64,000 bases of DNA. Source: JAICXG01 sp036825615 (lineage in GTDB: Bacteria; Verrucomicrobiota; Verrucomicrobiia; Chthoniobacterales; UBA10450). Location: NCBI GenBank assembly GCA_036825615.1, contig DAISXY010000002.1, positions 248,001 to 312,000 of the forward strand, read 5' to 3'. This document shows, piece by piece, positions 1 to 9,361 of the stretch. Position 1 is the stretch's first letter, and each line of letters begins with the position of its first letter. The notes beneath the pieces were generated by a model. That model did not search any database and had not been told where the DNA came from. It saw only the letters and a list, made by a program, of their open reading frames with translations. A program made the position numbers and the translations under genes.

Positions 1-1568
1 GCGGGACGATCGGCGCGCTCGCCCTGGTCAGCGTGCTTGCGATCATGATCATTCTCCTTGCTGTCCTCGCTCTCGTCGTCGTGCAGGCGCTGGCGAAAAG
101 CCCGTGGGGCGTTTTCACGATGGCAATGACCATCCCGATCGCCATCATCATGGGAGTAGGCCTGCGCTCCGGTCTGGTCGGGGTCGGCTGGGTTACCGTC
201 TTTGGATTGTTAGGGCTGTTCTTTGCCGTCTGGGGCGGACAATTCCTGCCTGACTTTCCACTGATCGAAAACTGGTTCCGTCACGGCCAGAAATGGCTCG
301 CCTGGGCCGTGATCATTTATGGCTTTGCCGCCTCCGCCTTGCCCGTCTGGCTCCTGCTCACGCCGCGCGATTATCTCAGCACCTTCTTAAAACTGGGCGC
401 AGTCGCGGCGCTGGCGGTTGCCGTCCTCATCCTTCATCCGCCGCTGCAAATGCCGGCACTGTCGAAGTTCGTCGACGGGACCGGCCTGGTCTTTGCCGGT
501 CCGGTGTTTCCATTTGTCTGCATCACGATCGCCTGCGGCGCGGTCTCGGGGTTTCACTCCCTTATTGCCTCGGGCACGACGCCGAAGATGCTCGAGCGAG
601 AGTCACTTGTCCGCACCATCGGCTACGGCGCGATGATCACGGAAATGATGGTCGCGCTGATGGCGATCATCGCCGCCTGTGTGCTCTCGCCGGGACAATA
701 CTTTGCCATCAACGCCAAGGGCACACCGACGGAAGTGGTGGCGAAAGTTTCCGCCGCCGGGTTCCCTGTGACGGAAAATGAGATGCAACAACTCGCGCAT
801 GAGCTGGGCGAGGACACGATGTTTGGCCGCGCGGGCGGAGCGCCGACCTTTGCCGTGGGAATGGCGCACATGTTTGCAAAAATCTCGGCCAGTCCGGCTG
901 CGCTCGCGCTCTGGTATCACTTCGCCATCATGTTCGAGGCACTCTTTATCCTCACGACGATTGATGCCGGGACACGGGTAGGACGGTTTTTGTTGCAGGA
1001 TTTGTTAGGCCAGGTTTGGCGGCCGCTCGGCAACACCCGTGCGTGGGGACCTAACCTGCTCGCCAGTGTCCTGCTTGTGAGTGCATGGGGCTGGTTTCTC
1101 TATCAGGGAGTGTTAGACCCGTTAGGCGGGATCAACAGTCTCTGGCCGCTCTTCGGCCTGGCCAACCAGCTTCTCTCGGTCATCGCCCTTTGTCTCGGCA
1201 CCACTCTGCTCATCAAGATGGGCAAGGCGCGCTATCTCTGGACCACATTAATCCCGCTCATCTTTATGGTTTGCGTGACCTTCTCGGCCGGTTACCTGAA
1301 AATCTTCTCACCCGACCCGAAGATCGGTTTCCTGAGCGGCGCACGGATGATGGAGGCGAAGGTGGTAGCCGCGCCGATGAACGTTGACTTCGCACGTCAG
1401 GCAACGATCTGGCGCATCGACGCGCTGGTGGCGCTGGCCTTTCTCGCGCTAGTTGCGTTGATCGTAGCGGGCTGCGCCTGGCAATGGTGGCGGCTCTTGC
1501 GTGGCACAAGGCCGGCTGTGCTGCACGAGAGCGAGTTCGTCTCGTTGTCGGGAATCAAGACCGCGTAA
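1..1568 (+). CDS. cstA: carbon starvation protein CstA, 5' truncated by window edge
   Basis: Inner-membrane transporter of the CstA family, which in enterobacteria takes up peptides and pyruvate under carbon limitation. The reading frame is open from base 3, and the residues before the first possible start (GTG at 33) already match the family, so the gene begins outside the window and about 520 residues are present. Family-typical stretches include PVWLLLTPRDYLSTFLK, KFVDGTG, ITIACGAVSGFHSLI and SGTTPKML. The rest is a run of hydrophobic membrane segments with a final helix near the C-terminus and a short charged tail. Full-length relatives are about 600-700 aa, so the missing part is the first membrane segments. 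The next gene is convergent (stop at 1665), leaving about 96 bases between them. Identity is secure. The substrate cannot be read from sequence. Confidence 0.95.
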   Translation, partial: GTIGALALVSVLAIMIILLAVLALVVVQALAKSPWGVFTMAMTIPIAIIMGVGLRSGLVGVGWVTVFGLLGLFFAVWGGQFLPDFPLIENWFRHGQKWLAWAVIIYGFAASALPVWLLLTPRDYLSTFLKLGAVAALAVAVLILHPPLQMPALSKFVDGTGLVFAGPVFPFVCITIACGAVSGFHSLIASGTTPKMLERESLVRTIGYGAMITEMMVALMAIIAACVLSPGQYFAINAKGTPTEVVAKVSAAGFPVTENEMQQLAHELGEDTMFGRAGGAPTFAVGMAHMFAKISASPAALALWYHFAIMFEALFILTTIDAGTRVGRFLLQDLLGQVWRPLGNTRAWGPNLLASVLLVSAWGWFLYQGVLDPLGGINSLWPLFGLANQLLSVIALCLGTTLLIKMGKARYLWTTLIPLIFMVCVTFSAGYLKIFSPDPKIGFLSGARMMEAKVVAAPMNVDFARQATIWRIDALVALAFLALVALIVAGCAWQWWRLLRGTRPAVLHESEFVSLSGIKTA

Positions 1569-1664
1569 GGGGCCACGGCTTTGCGCGCTGATTTTCAGGG
1601 CGATGTCACTGCCGGCTGCGATTAGGAAAAGAGATCGAGACGATACGGCAGCGAACGGTTCGAC

Positions 1665-2207
1665 TTATTGCGGAGAAGAAGAGTCCTGCGAATTCGACGG
1701 CGGAGCCTTGGGAGCGTCTTTGGCCGCGAGATTGCGCGCGCGGCGGGTAGCACGACCTCTCAGGGGGCCGAGATTGGCAATCTCACTGGTATCAATTTGT
1801 TGCGGTCCGCTGTCGAAAACGGTTCGCTCCTGCCGCGATTCGGTCCGGGCCAGATAGCGGCGCGCGACCGGGTCGTTGCCGCGGACAAAGCGAACGGATT
1901 TCGGACCGTCTGGTAACGCAACCATCACCAAATCCAAGTTAAGTTTTCCTGTGTTATTGAACACCTGCGTTCCGCGGGCTCGCGGCATCGTCTGGGCAAA
2001 GGTGACGCGGTTTTCGCCACTGGCCGGAGCGGACGTTGTAGGCGAGGCAGAAGGCAGTTTCTCGTGAGTCACCGGCTCTCGCGATTCCTCCGCTGGAGTG
2101 GATGGCATCGAGGGCAGGAAGAGACCGATGACGCAGGCGAGTAGACATCCGCCGGCGATGAAAAGGCTGCGCGGCGATTGTGAGTCTTCTGGCGCTTCCT
2201 GGTTCAT
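1665..2207 (-). CDS. membrane-anchored protein of unknown function, end of minor-pilin operon
   Basis: Protein of 180 aa with a short cytoplasmic N-terminus, one hydrophobic segment (about residues 14-32, AGGCLLACVIGLFLPSM), then a Pro/Ser/Thr-rich linker and a polar C-terminus ending in a Ser/Gln-rich tail. The start is fixed by the ATG at 2207, which overlaps the TGA of the upstream PilX-like gene in an ATGA arrangement, indicating translational coupling. A longer frame reaching 2258 would run into the neighbour and is not favoured. No family recognised. Being last in a run of four coupled genes with three pilin-like proteins, it is inferred to assist pilus or pseudopilus assembly. Confidence 0.7.
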   Translation of the reverse strand: MNQEAPEDSQSPRSLFIAGGCLLACVIGLFLPSMPSTPAEESREPVTHEKLPSASPTTSAPASGENRVTFAQTMPRARGTQVFNNTGKLNLDLVMVALPDGPKSVRFVRGNDPVARRYLARTESRQERTVFDSGPQQIDTSEIANLGPLRGRATRRARNLAAKDAPKAPPSNSQDSSSPQ

Positions 2208-3871
2208 AACGGAAAAATCGGAACCTCTGACGCACTGCTCACATAACTTGATCTCCATGACTGCGGGACCGCCTGCAAATTGCCCGTTGTCGGAAAGAAC
2301 GGTGGGCCACCGCCGGGCTGATAGGCGCGCTGATCCCAGAGGCGGGTTTGGAGGATGCCATTCGTAAGTGTGCTGCCTGAGAAGAGGGCCCAGGAATAGC
2401 CGTAATTCTGAATCGCGCCGCCGAGGGTCAAGGCGGCACCCTTGGCGCGGGTGAGGAAATTTTCCACCTGATAGCCGCCGTCATTTGGGTCGGAAGTCGA
2501 AGCACCGGTGGCCATGACAATCGCATCGAGATGAATTGGGTTGTTTACATCGGCCGCGACCAACTGGCCATCGAGGTTGCGCTCCTTCACGACCACGTTT
2601 GCCTCGGAGACGATTCCAAGAATGTCAGTGACCTGGTTAAGCTGGTCGAGCAACGTAGAAACATAATCCTGATTAATCCCGGAACCATCCTGGGTGTAGA
2701 GTCCCGGAGCGTCGGTGTAGCTCATATTTGCTGGACGCGACGCGTAATCAATACTGCCGGTGATATCGACCTCGCCGCTGTTGGGCACATTCGGGTCACG
2801 CAGCGCGCCGATCGTCAATCGACCATCTACCGTCCCCTGGAGAGACGTAATATTGCCGTAGACGACGACGGCATTGTTGATCGAGGTAATTTTAAAGGTT
2901 CTTTTCGGCCCATACTTGGGCTTACCATTGCTAGGGTTTATGCCTAAGTACTGTCGCACGCTTACCTTGCCGTCATTGCTATTTCCGACACCGCCGGGAG
3001 TGAGGTCGATGACAAAGTTGGGTCCCTTGGATGGGTCGTAGCCATTGTAACCTGATGGCAGAACCAGGCCGGCGTTGCTGCGCAGCGCCTGGGTGCGCGG
3101 GTCGGAACTCATATTCACCGGCATCTCGATCGGCTCGGGAAGGACGTTCAAGCCTTTGTAAAACTGTGGCGCATTCGGAAAGGTGCTGCTGTAGTACTGG
3201 AGAATGTTGGCGTAATCATTTGCGTCACTCCTGCCGTAGATCGACGAGTAAGTGCCGAAGTTTGCGAAATAGCGCACCCCTTTGGGCGCGGCGGTCGTAG
3301 CATCGTTGACCATCCAGAGATTAGGCCAAAACGCGACGCCGGAGTTGGAATGGTAGGGCCCAAGAAAGACACTGTTGAATCCTTCAAACTGAAAGTACCC
3401 AGGCAGCCAGACGCCGCCGAAATTGTTCACGAAATACTCGTATTTCGCGAAGTTTTCCTGGAAGAGCGTCGTCTGCACCCGGCGGGAAAAACCGCGCACC
3501 CGACTCCCGGCCGCGGCCGTGGCAGTCGAGGCCAGCGTCCAGGTCCGGTTTGAGTTCGCGCCGCGGACGTAAACATTTACGGTCACGGACTCGAAGGGCG
3601 AAAACTGTGCTGCCGCCAGATCTTCATTCCAAACCTCATCGGCAGTGGGTAACTGCGCCAGGGTCTCCATGTGAGCCAAAGCCTTGGCGAGTCCCGCTTC
3701 CGCTGCCATCAGCGCCCGGTCATCCATCACTCGTTGATCCTGGAGGTGGCCAACGCTGTTCAGTGCATTGAGGTATGTTCCCAGGCTAGCCGTCAGCAGC
3801 AAAAGCCCGATTAAGACCGCGAGTAGAATCGAACCTTGTTCGGAAGCGACTTTTCTCCTCATCTTTGTCAT
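2204..3871 (-). CDS. PilX/GspK-like large minor pilin or pilus-associated protein
   Basis: Protein of 555 aa with a hydrophobic N-terminal helix after a short basic leader (EQGSILLAVLIGLLLLTA, residues about 11-28), followed by a helical stretch with the phrase LMAAEAGLAKALAHME. That pattern is typical of PilX/GspK-like proteins, in which a conserved 'AEAG' follows the membrane helix. The long C-terminal part is Gly/Asn/Ser/Tyr-rich and beta-like, as in exported adhesion or tip subunits. The ATG at 3871 overlaps the stop of the preceding prepilin gene (ATGA), and the stop at 2204 overlaps the start of the following gene in the same way. Probably a tip or initiation subunit of a type IV pilus or pseudopilus, by analogy with PilX. 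No direct evidence of adhesion. Confidence 0.75.
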   Translation of the reverse strand: MTKMRRKVASEQGSILLAVLIGLLLLTASLGTYLNALNSVGHLQDQRVMDDRALMAAEAGLAKALAHMETLAQLPTADEVWNEDLAAAQFSPFESVTVNVYVRGANSNRTWTLASTATAAAGSRVRGFSRRVQTTLFQENFAKYEYFVNNFGGVWLPGYFQFEGFNSVFLGPYHSNSGVAFWPNLWMVNDATTAAPKGVRYFANFGTYSSIYGRSDANDYANILQYYSSTFPNAPQFYKGLNVLPEPIEMPVNMSSDPRTQALRSNAGLVLPSGYNGYDPSKGPNFVIDLTPGGVGNSNDGKVSVRQYLGINPSNGKPKYGPKRTFKITSINNAVVVYGNITSLQGTVDGRLTIGALRDPNVPNSGEVDITGSIDYASRPANMSYTDAPGLYTQDGSGINQDYVSTLLDQLNQVTDILGIVSEANVVVKERNLDGQLVAADVNNPIHLDAIVMATGASTSDPNDGGYQVENFLTRAKGAALTLGGAIQNYGYSWALFSGSTLTNGILQTRLWDQRAYQPGGGPPFFPTTGNLQAVPQSWRSSYVSSASEVPIFPL

Positions 3872-4470
3872 GGGTTTCGGGGTATTGCGCTGGTGGTGAA
3901 GCGGAGCCGGTCGGCTTCAACGCTTCCGTAAAGGCGGCGAGAATAGCCCAGAATTCCGAGAACAAAACCTACCCGCACGGTGCCGTTGGGATTGCGACGA
4001 AACTCAAAGGCCGTGACGTTTCTCGCGAGCACGTTGTCAGTGGCCGGGTCGGGAGTGCTGATTCCTGTATGAGAGTAAATGTTCCCCAAGGCCGGGCCGT
4101 TGCCGACCCCAATCGGGGCGTTCCAATAATAGGTGACGGTCCGGGCGGGATTGGGCAGGTCCGGAACCGTGAGACGAGCGCAGGATCCGTTGTTCAGGTC
4201 GGCTCCGGCTATCTGAGTGTAATCGGGATAGATCTTGGCGGTCTGGGCGGACTCGAGATTGTTCTGAATTGTCCGAATTGCCGCGGACCCATCATTGCGG
4301 GCCCACATCTCGCTTTCGTTTGCGCGAAAAATCCAGATCCCTTGTGTGAACGCATACATGAGAATGAGGGTCACAATCGTGCCTACGCCCATCGCCACTG
4401 TCGTTTCCGCAAGGGTGAATGCTCTTGCGCTTTGCCATTTTGTTGTCACAGGCTGGGGAAGGACTGGCAC
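3868..4470 (-). CDS. prepilin-type minor pilin (PilW-like)
   Basis: Protein of 200 aa with a class III signal: a 17-residue leader ending in SARA, then FTLAETTVAMGVGTIVTLIL, with the usual Glu at +5 of the mature protein. The residue before the predicted prepilin-peptidase cleavage is Ala and not the usual Gly, which prepilin peptidases tolerate in some minor pilins. The remainder is a globular domain in the range of PilW/GspJ-like subunits. It overlaps the upstream prepilin gene by about 25 bases and the downstream PilX-like gene by 4. Together these three look like the PilV/PilW/PilX part of a minor-pilin set. Confidence 0.85.
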   Translation of the reverse strand: MPVLPQPVTTKWQSARAFTLAETTVAMGVGTIVTLILMYAFTQGIWIFRANESEMWARNDGSAAIRTIQNNLESAQTAKIYPDYTQIAGADLNNGSCARLTVPDLPNPARTVTYYWNAPIGVGNGPALGNIYSHTGISTPDPATDNVLARNVTAFEFRRNPNGTVRVGFVLGILGYSRRLYGSVEADRLRFTTSAIPRNP

Positions 4471-5036
4471 ACCATTGTGCTCGTGCTAAGCGAAACCACG
4501 CGCTGAGTTAGACCGGCGTGCAATTGCCATTGCAGCGTTACTGTGATCTGCCGCAGCGTGGGTGTGAGCGGATCGTCGATAAAATCTGCTCGCCAGAGAC
4601 CGTTCGGTAGCTTGTCTGGCACGGTGGCAGGCGAACCTCCGGTTGCAGGTGCCACTTCCTCCACCGGGATGGACTCCCAACTATTGAATGTTGGGACTTT
4701 CCATCTCGCATCCGGTCCACCGCCTGGCACTTCCTTTAGATAAACTGGCGCACCCGCCGTGCTGTTAGCGATTTGGGAAAAAGGTTGCGCCTTAAAGAGC
4801 TCCAGGATCTCCGTCGCAATGGAGGCTGCCAGCATGCGCTGGGATGCATCACGATTCCGCGCACTGATGAAGGACATGGCGCTCATAAGGCCAAAGAGCA
4901 TGAGTCCGAGGATGCTGGTCGCGATCATGACTTCGGCGAGCGTGTATGCGCCCCAGATCAGACGCTTCTGACCGGCGGGACGGCCGGGGCCCTTTTTTGA
5001 ATAAGGGGAGGAGAGCATATTCATTCTCACGATCAT
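4446..5036 (-). CDS. prepilin-type minor pilin (PilV-like)
   Basis: Prepilin of about 196 aa. After a basic leader rich in Lys/Arg/Pro comes GAYTLAEVMIATSILGLML, a type IV pilin N-terminal helix with Glu at +5 and Ala at the -1 position. The start is uncertain: in-frame candidates are TTG 5042, ATG 5036, ATG 5024 and ATG 5018. ATG 5036 is given because a GGGG stretch lies about 8 bases upstream. All leave the same mature protein. First gene of the minus-strand minor-pilin operon, reading away from a second pilin cassette that begins at 5416. Confidence 0.82.
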   Translation of the reverse strand: MIVRMNMLSSPYSKKGPGRPAGQKRLIWGAYTLAEVMIATSILGLMLFGLMSAMSFISARNRDASQRMLAASIATEILELFKAQPFSQIANSTAGAPVYLKEVPGGGPDARWKVPTFNSWESIPVEEVAPATGGSPATVPDKLPNGLWRADFIDDPLTPTLRQITVTLQWQLHAGLTQRVVSLSTSTMVCQSFPSL

Positions 5037-5415
5037 GAGCAAACCCCATGCCAGTGCGATCAGATGCGAAGGGCGATTTCGTGTTTGGGTTGCAGGACAG
5101 GCTGACTCAGTTGTAACCTACGGTGTCACTACTTGCACGAGCCAGGTCGCACCGAGATAAGCAACGGGATTTATCTGGAAGTGTGACTGAGACTATATTG
5201 TGAGTTTAGGCGCGCTTTCGCGCAAACCGTTAGTCTCTTCGAAATTAGACTAACTGCGCCGCGTAAAAGCCGATCGTGCTGCACGAGGGCGAACTCGTCC
5301 ATTTCTCCGAGCCAGAACGGCTTAAGCTGGCCTCAAACTCTGGCGAACCAAGCGCTGTCGAACCGAACTTCGTGTCCGACCGGCATGCACATTGCTCTGA
5401 CTAGCGGAGCGGCCA
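5037..5415. promoter_or_regulatory. divergent intergenic region between two minor-pilin cassettes
   Basis: A 379-base gap separates two divergently transcribed pilin operons and must hold both promoters. I could not assign convincing -35/-10 boxes. A good ribosome-binding site, CGGAG at 5405-5409, precedes the ATG at 5416. Within the gap, 5266-5310 resembles the DNA for the C-terminal tail of the CstA gene (shared GTGCTGCACGAG). See findings. Confidence 0.45.
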
Positions 5416-5913
5416 ATGAATTCAGAATCTTTAACTTGCTCGCCCCGAGGCGGGTCGCGTGCGTTCTCGCTCGTGGAGGTGCTAGTGGCGGTCAGCCTCG
5501 TCGGTTTAATCGCGGCGAGCGCCATCTGGGGTCTCGTCCAGGCAAACAACTACGCCGCCATCGCGCGGTTACGCACGGGCGCGCTGACCGCGGCGCAAAG
5601 CCGGATTGATTACCTGCTGGCCGATACCCCGTTCAACCCGCAAATGGGCGAATACGGAACCACAAACGAATGGGCGGTGGGGAGTTCGATCCAGAGCGTC
5701 ACGGTTTATACGGAGCCGGCCGGCGCTGGCGGCCAGACTCACACCGTCACTGGCCTGCTGACAACGACCGTCAGCCAGGTGCCGGACCCGACCGTCGGGA
5801 AAGCTCCGGGAGCGCAACTAAACCTCTATGCTGCCACAGTGGTCGTCACTTACACCTATCGAAGCAGGAACTACAGCGTGCAGCTCAATGCCATGCGCGC
5901 CTCTGACGTATGA
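5416..5913 (+). CDS. prepilin-type minor pilin (GspI/PilV-like)
   Basis: Protein of 165 aa with leader MNSESLTCSPRGGSRA and pilin helix FSLVEVLVAVSLVGLIAASA, Glu at +5 and Ala at -1. The size and the early 'QSRIDYLL' segment suit a minor pseudopilin of the GspI/PilV kind. A ribosome-binding site (GGAG at 5406-5409) supports the ATG at 5416. It overlaps the next prepilin gene by 4 bases (ATGA at 5910-5913). First gene of the plus-strand cassette. Confidence 0.85.
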   Translation: MNSESLTCSPRGGSRAFSLVEVLVAVSLVGLIAASAIWGLVQANNYAAIARLRTGALTAAQSRIDYLLADTPFNPQMGEYGTTNEWAVGSSIQSVTVYTEPAGAGGQTHTVTGLLTTTVSQVPDPTVGKAPGAQLNLYAATVVVTYTYRSRNYSVQLNAMRASDV

Positions 5914-6758
5914 GAACGACCGCCAGCGCGAGGGGGTTTACGCTCGTCGAGACACTCGTGAGTCTGAGCGTCTTTTCCGTCGTCGGTCTCCTCGTGCTCC
6001 TGACGCTGAACGGGGGACTGAATTTGTACGCCAAAAATACGGCGGTGAACTCAGCCCACCAGCAGGCGCGAGCCGGGGTCGACGAAATGGTGGCCAATCT
6101 GCATAGCTCGGTCTCGATCCCGCAACTGACGGACTCGAATCTGCAGCCGGTGGACACACTGGATTCCAATGGCCAGCCGGTGTCGGCTGCTGGAATCTCT
6201 TTTCAAACCTTTTCTGCCGGGCCATTCCCGGTCGCGGCTGATGCAAGCGCGAACGCGACCGCGATCGTGCTTTACTGCCCGGGCTACACCCCTCCGGCGA
6301 ACGCGCGCCTCAATATTCCCTCGCACAATATCGAATACGACATCGTCTCCACTGCTTCGGCGAGCAGCAATAACACTCGTTTTGATCTTTCCACCCCGGC
6401 GAGCGGCATCGGCACGGCGGTTTCGATCGCGGGCGATGGGATCGAAGGTCACAGCAACGTCACCTACGTGATCGGCGCATTCATCACCACCCGGATCAGT
6501 TATGCGGTGGTGGGAGGCGAATTGCGCTACTTCCCAACCAACGATCCTTCGAGTTATCGCGTTATCACGCGCAACGTGGTTTCGCCCGCCCCCTTTACCG
6601 TCCCCGTCACGGGCGGCGGCGGATTACAAAATCAATTCCTCGCTGCAATCAATCTTTCGACGGTCGAGCCAAATTTCACCAATCGCGGTTACGCCGCCGT
6701 CAATATGTTTATCAGCTCAATGATTCCCTTCCGCTGCCGGCTTACCAACACCCAATGA
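5910..6758 (+). CDS. prepilin-type minor pilin (GspJ/PilW-like)
   Basis: Protein of 282 aa with leader MRTTASARG, then FTLVETLVSLSVFSVVGLLV: a canonical prepilin signal with Gly at -1 and Glu at +5. The body is a beta-rich globular domain with many Ser/Thr/Asn residues. It starts on the stop of the previous prepilin gene and ends on the start of the next (ATGA at 6755-6758). Position and length fit a PilW/GspJ-like subunit. Confidence 0.87.
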   Translation: MRTTASARGFTLVETLVSLSVFSVVGLLVLLTLNGGLNLYAKNTAVNSAHQQARAGVDEMVANLHSSVSIPQLTDSNLQPVDTLDSNGQPVSAAGISFQTFSAGPFPVAADASANATAIVLYCPGYTPPANARLNIPSHNIEYDIVSTASASSNNTRFDLSTPASGIGTAVSIAGDGIEGHSNVTYVIGAFITTRISYAVVGGELRYFPTNDPSSYRVITRNVVSPAPFTVPVTGGGGLQNQFLAAINLSTVEPNFTNRGYAAVNMFISSMIPFRCRLTNTQ

Positions 6759-8518
6759 AGCTGCATCAGAACAGACTCGCACAGCGAGCTAATACGCTGA
6801 TCGTCGCGCTTATGACACTGGCTGTCGTTGGTGTTTTGGTGGACCTGGCGATGCAATATACCACCTCGATCGGTCGCAATACGCAACGCAGTTTGCTTTA
6901 TCGACAGGCGATCAATATTGGCGATGCCAGCACCGAAATGGCTTTCACTTCCTGGCGCGCGATTTGTCGCACGAACCAGACGAAAGTTTGGAAACGAAGC
7001 GATTTGGACACGGAAGTGCCAACTCCAACGCCGGGTAACTTTCCCGGTGTCTCGCAATACAACCTGTCGAACTATGGGGTTTATCCGCTCGATTCCACCT
7101 GGACGATAAAAGCGGGCGGTGGTGCGACGCCTGCGCCGATTGCCGGACCGAACCACGGTGATCTGAGCTATTACTATCTTGCGACTGCGGACGTTATTAT
7201 TCCGACGATCACTTCCAAGACCGCAAGTAACCTCGGTTCAGCAGCGGCTAAGACCGATCGGGGCAACATTATCGCCCGCGTCCGCCGCATTCTGCAAAAG
7301 GAGCAACTCTCGCTTTGGCGCTATGCCGTTTTCTATGACGACGACATGGAGATTCATCCCGGCCCGGTCATGAACATCACCGGCGATGTGCATACGAATG
7401 GCAACCTTTATACCGGACATGACACGCTCACCCTAAGTGGCAAGACAACTTACGCCGACGGCTGGTCGATTGGTTTCATGCCGGGAGACGGCGCACACAA
7501 TGGCGAGACGCCGAAGAGTCCGCACTGGGCGACCGGGCTGCCCCCGGCCTCCGATGTGGCCCAGGAGCCCTACGGCGTTTATCTCGATGACTACCATCAG
7601 CTCATCGAATATACCAGCAGCGCGACCGATCTCGATCCCTACCGGTTCCAGACTCAAGCCGGGATCGTGGTCACGATCGATGCTGCGAATAACATCAAAG
7701 TTTACAAACAAGGCGGCGGTGATATCACCACTAATAGCAAGGGCACGGTGGTTAAGAACGCAATCACAACTAATCAAACGATTACTGATAACCGCGAAGG
7801 TGCGACGACGGGTAATGGCTCAATTCGAGTCGCGACCCTGGATGTGGGAGCTCTCACTAACGCGATAAATCTCAACAGCAATAACATCAACACGGTCTGG
7901 AACGGCATGATCTACATCGTCGATACGAGCGCCGATCCAAACGGCATCACCGCGAAGCGTGCGATCCGTCTTAAGAATGGGGGCAGCCTTCCCCCCGGGG
8001 GCATGACCATTGCGAGTGGCAACCCGGTATATGTGCAGGGCGATTTCAATACCGGAACAATCGCTGGAGTGGTGCAACCGCTCTCCAATCTGGGCGATCC
8101 GACTCAGCCCACGGTGCCGGGTTATACGCGACAACCGGCGGCGATTGTGGCCGATGCGGTTAACATCCTCTCAAATTCGTGGGTTGATGCTAACTCGGGG
8201 ACAAAGCCAGTCGCAAGTCCTACGACCGTTAACGCTGGAATCGTATCAGGTAACGTTCCTTCAGCCAATGGCTACTACAGCGGCGGGGTAGAGAACTTCC
8301 CGCGTTTCCTCGAAAACTGGTCGAATAAAACTTTCACCTATTACGGTTCGATGATTCAGCTTTACCAGAGCAAACAGGCGATCGGTCGCTGGGGCGCCAA
8401 CAACGTCTATGACGCGCCCAAACGCGCCTGGTATTTCGACGACAGCTTTGTTTCGGATCCGCCGCCGGGATTGCTTGCCGCGTTCAATTACCGCAAGTCC
8501 CGCTGGTATTTGGAATAG
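6755..8518 (+). CDS. PilX/GspK-like large pilus-associated protein
   Basis: Protein of 587 aa with a hydrophobic N-terminal segment (ANTLIVALMTLAVVGVLVDL, about residues 12-31) followed by a helical section in which rows of Gln, Arg and Ala face one side, then a long Gly/Asn/Thr-rich beta-type domain. This is the same architecture as the 555-aa protein at the far end of the opposite cassette, so each cassette seems to supply its own large tip-like partner. It is coupled to the prepilin gene before it by ATGA. A short inverted repeat at 8597-8613 lies beyond its stop. Confidence 0.72.
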   Translation: MKLHQNRLAQRANTLIVALMTLAVVGVLVDLAMQYTTSIGRNTQRSLLYRQAINIGDASTEMAFTSWRAICRTNQTKVWKRSDLDTEVPTPTPGNFPGVSQYNLSNYGVYPLDSTWTIKAGGGATPAPIAGPNHGDLSYYYLATADVIIPTITSKTASNLGSAAAKTDRGNIIARVRRILQKEQLSLWRYAVFYDDDMEIHPGPVMNITGDVHTNGNLYTGHDTLTLSGKTTYADGWSIGFMPGDGAHNGETPKSPHWATGLPPASDVAQEPYGVYLDDYHQLIEYTSSATDLDPYRFQTQAGIVVTIDAANNIKVYKQGGGDITTNSKGTVVKNAITTNQTITDNREGATTGNGSIRVATLDVGALTNAINLNSNNINTVWNGMIYIVDTSADPNGITAKRAIRLKNGGSLPPGGMTIASGNPVYVQGDFNTGTIAGVVQPLSNLGDPTQPTVPGYTRQPAAIVADAVNILSNSWVDANSGTKPVASPTTVNAGIVSGNVPSANGYYSGGVENFPRFLENWSNKTFTYYGSMIQLYQSKQAIGRWGANNVYDAPKRAWYFDDSFVSDPPPGLLAAFNYRKSRWYLE

Positions 8519-8596
8519 ATCGCGGGCGCTGGTTCGCTCTCCATTGAACGAATCCGCGATCAGCGCATTCGACAGCGACTTGATGGACCTGTGGGA

Positions 8597-8613
8597 GAAC
8601 GCCAGCGGCGTTC
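8597..8613. terminator. possible bidirectional terminator hairpin
   Basis: Perfect 7-bp inverted repeat GAACGCC-AGC-GGCGTTC between the convergent stops at 8518 and 8627. No long T-tract follows, so a rho-independent role is only suggested. Confidence 0.35.
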
Positions 8614-8626
8614 AATTTCCCGGGCC

Positions 8627-9187
8627 CTAACTCAGCGTAAACAGACTGGCCCGAAAGGCGCGATAGAGCGGCTCGAAGTCGGCCTGGTGGGCGACGAAAC
8701 GGCAGCGGAGTTGCATGTCACCGTAGCTGGCGAAAATAACTCCAACCTCCTGTCGCTGGCCGAAGTAGGTGTAGGTAGCGATGATTTCGTAGCTGTCCTT
8801 CCCATTGATACGGACCGGGTTTGCCTCTTCCGAGACAATCTTGGCGTCCTGAGCATCGGCCGGCATGGAGCTGAGAACGAACCGGCGCAGCTCCTCGAGG
8901 GCGGCGGCATCAAAGACCTGCGGCGCCTCCAATTTCGATTGCTCGAATTTACCCTGCGCCTGCGCGCCATTGGGCGGAGTGACAACGAATTGATTCGCCT
9001 CACCCCTGTAACCCCAGTCTTTCGGCGGCTCATAAGTTATGGGGCGACCATCGACATGAAAGATCACCTGCGAAAACACCATACCCTCCAACTCACGGGT
9101 TCCGGAAGCCGGGGTGAAATCGATCGGCGCGGCAGTTACGAAACGACTTAGGCTTGTGGCCAGAAGCAACAACAGAGTTCTTCGCAT
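8627..9187 (-). CDS. exported protein of unknown function
   Basis: Protein of 186 aa from the ATG at 9187, chosen because it begins directly with a signal peptide (MRRTLLLLLATSLSRFVTAA). Longer in-frame starts would put this hydrophobic stretch 37 residues inside. The mature part has an early Asp-Gly-Arg-Pro turn and a central helix (LEELRRFVLSSM), then alternating beta-like segments containing YEIIATYTYFGQRQEVGVIF. No family recognised. It lies 174 bases downstream of the pilM-pilN-pilO-pilP-like operon on the same strand and could be its last member. Confidence 0.65.
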   Translation of the reverse strand: MRRTLLLLLATSLSRFVTAAPIDFTPASGTRELEGMVFSQVIFHVDGRPITYEPPKDWGYRGEANQFVVTPPNGAQAQGKFEQSKLEAPQVFDAAALEELRRFVLSSMPADAQDAKIVSEEANPVRINGKDSYEIIATYTYFGQRQEVGVIFASYGDMQLRCRFVAHQADFEPLYRAFRASLFTLS

Positions 9188-9361
9188 ATTGAGTGAAGCC
9201 GCGGAGGGCCTCATCCGGCTGACCAGCGGCGTTTGTAGGCTGAGCACCTTACATGCCTCCAGAGTAAGGTGTAGGAAACGAGCGGTTCGGGCGCGCAACG
9301 CGACCGTAACATTGAGGTGCGCGATCGCTCCAGCTCATCCACCCGGGCAATCCTCGCCTGG

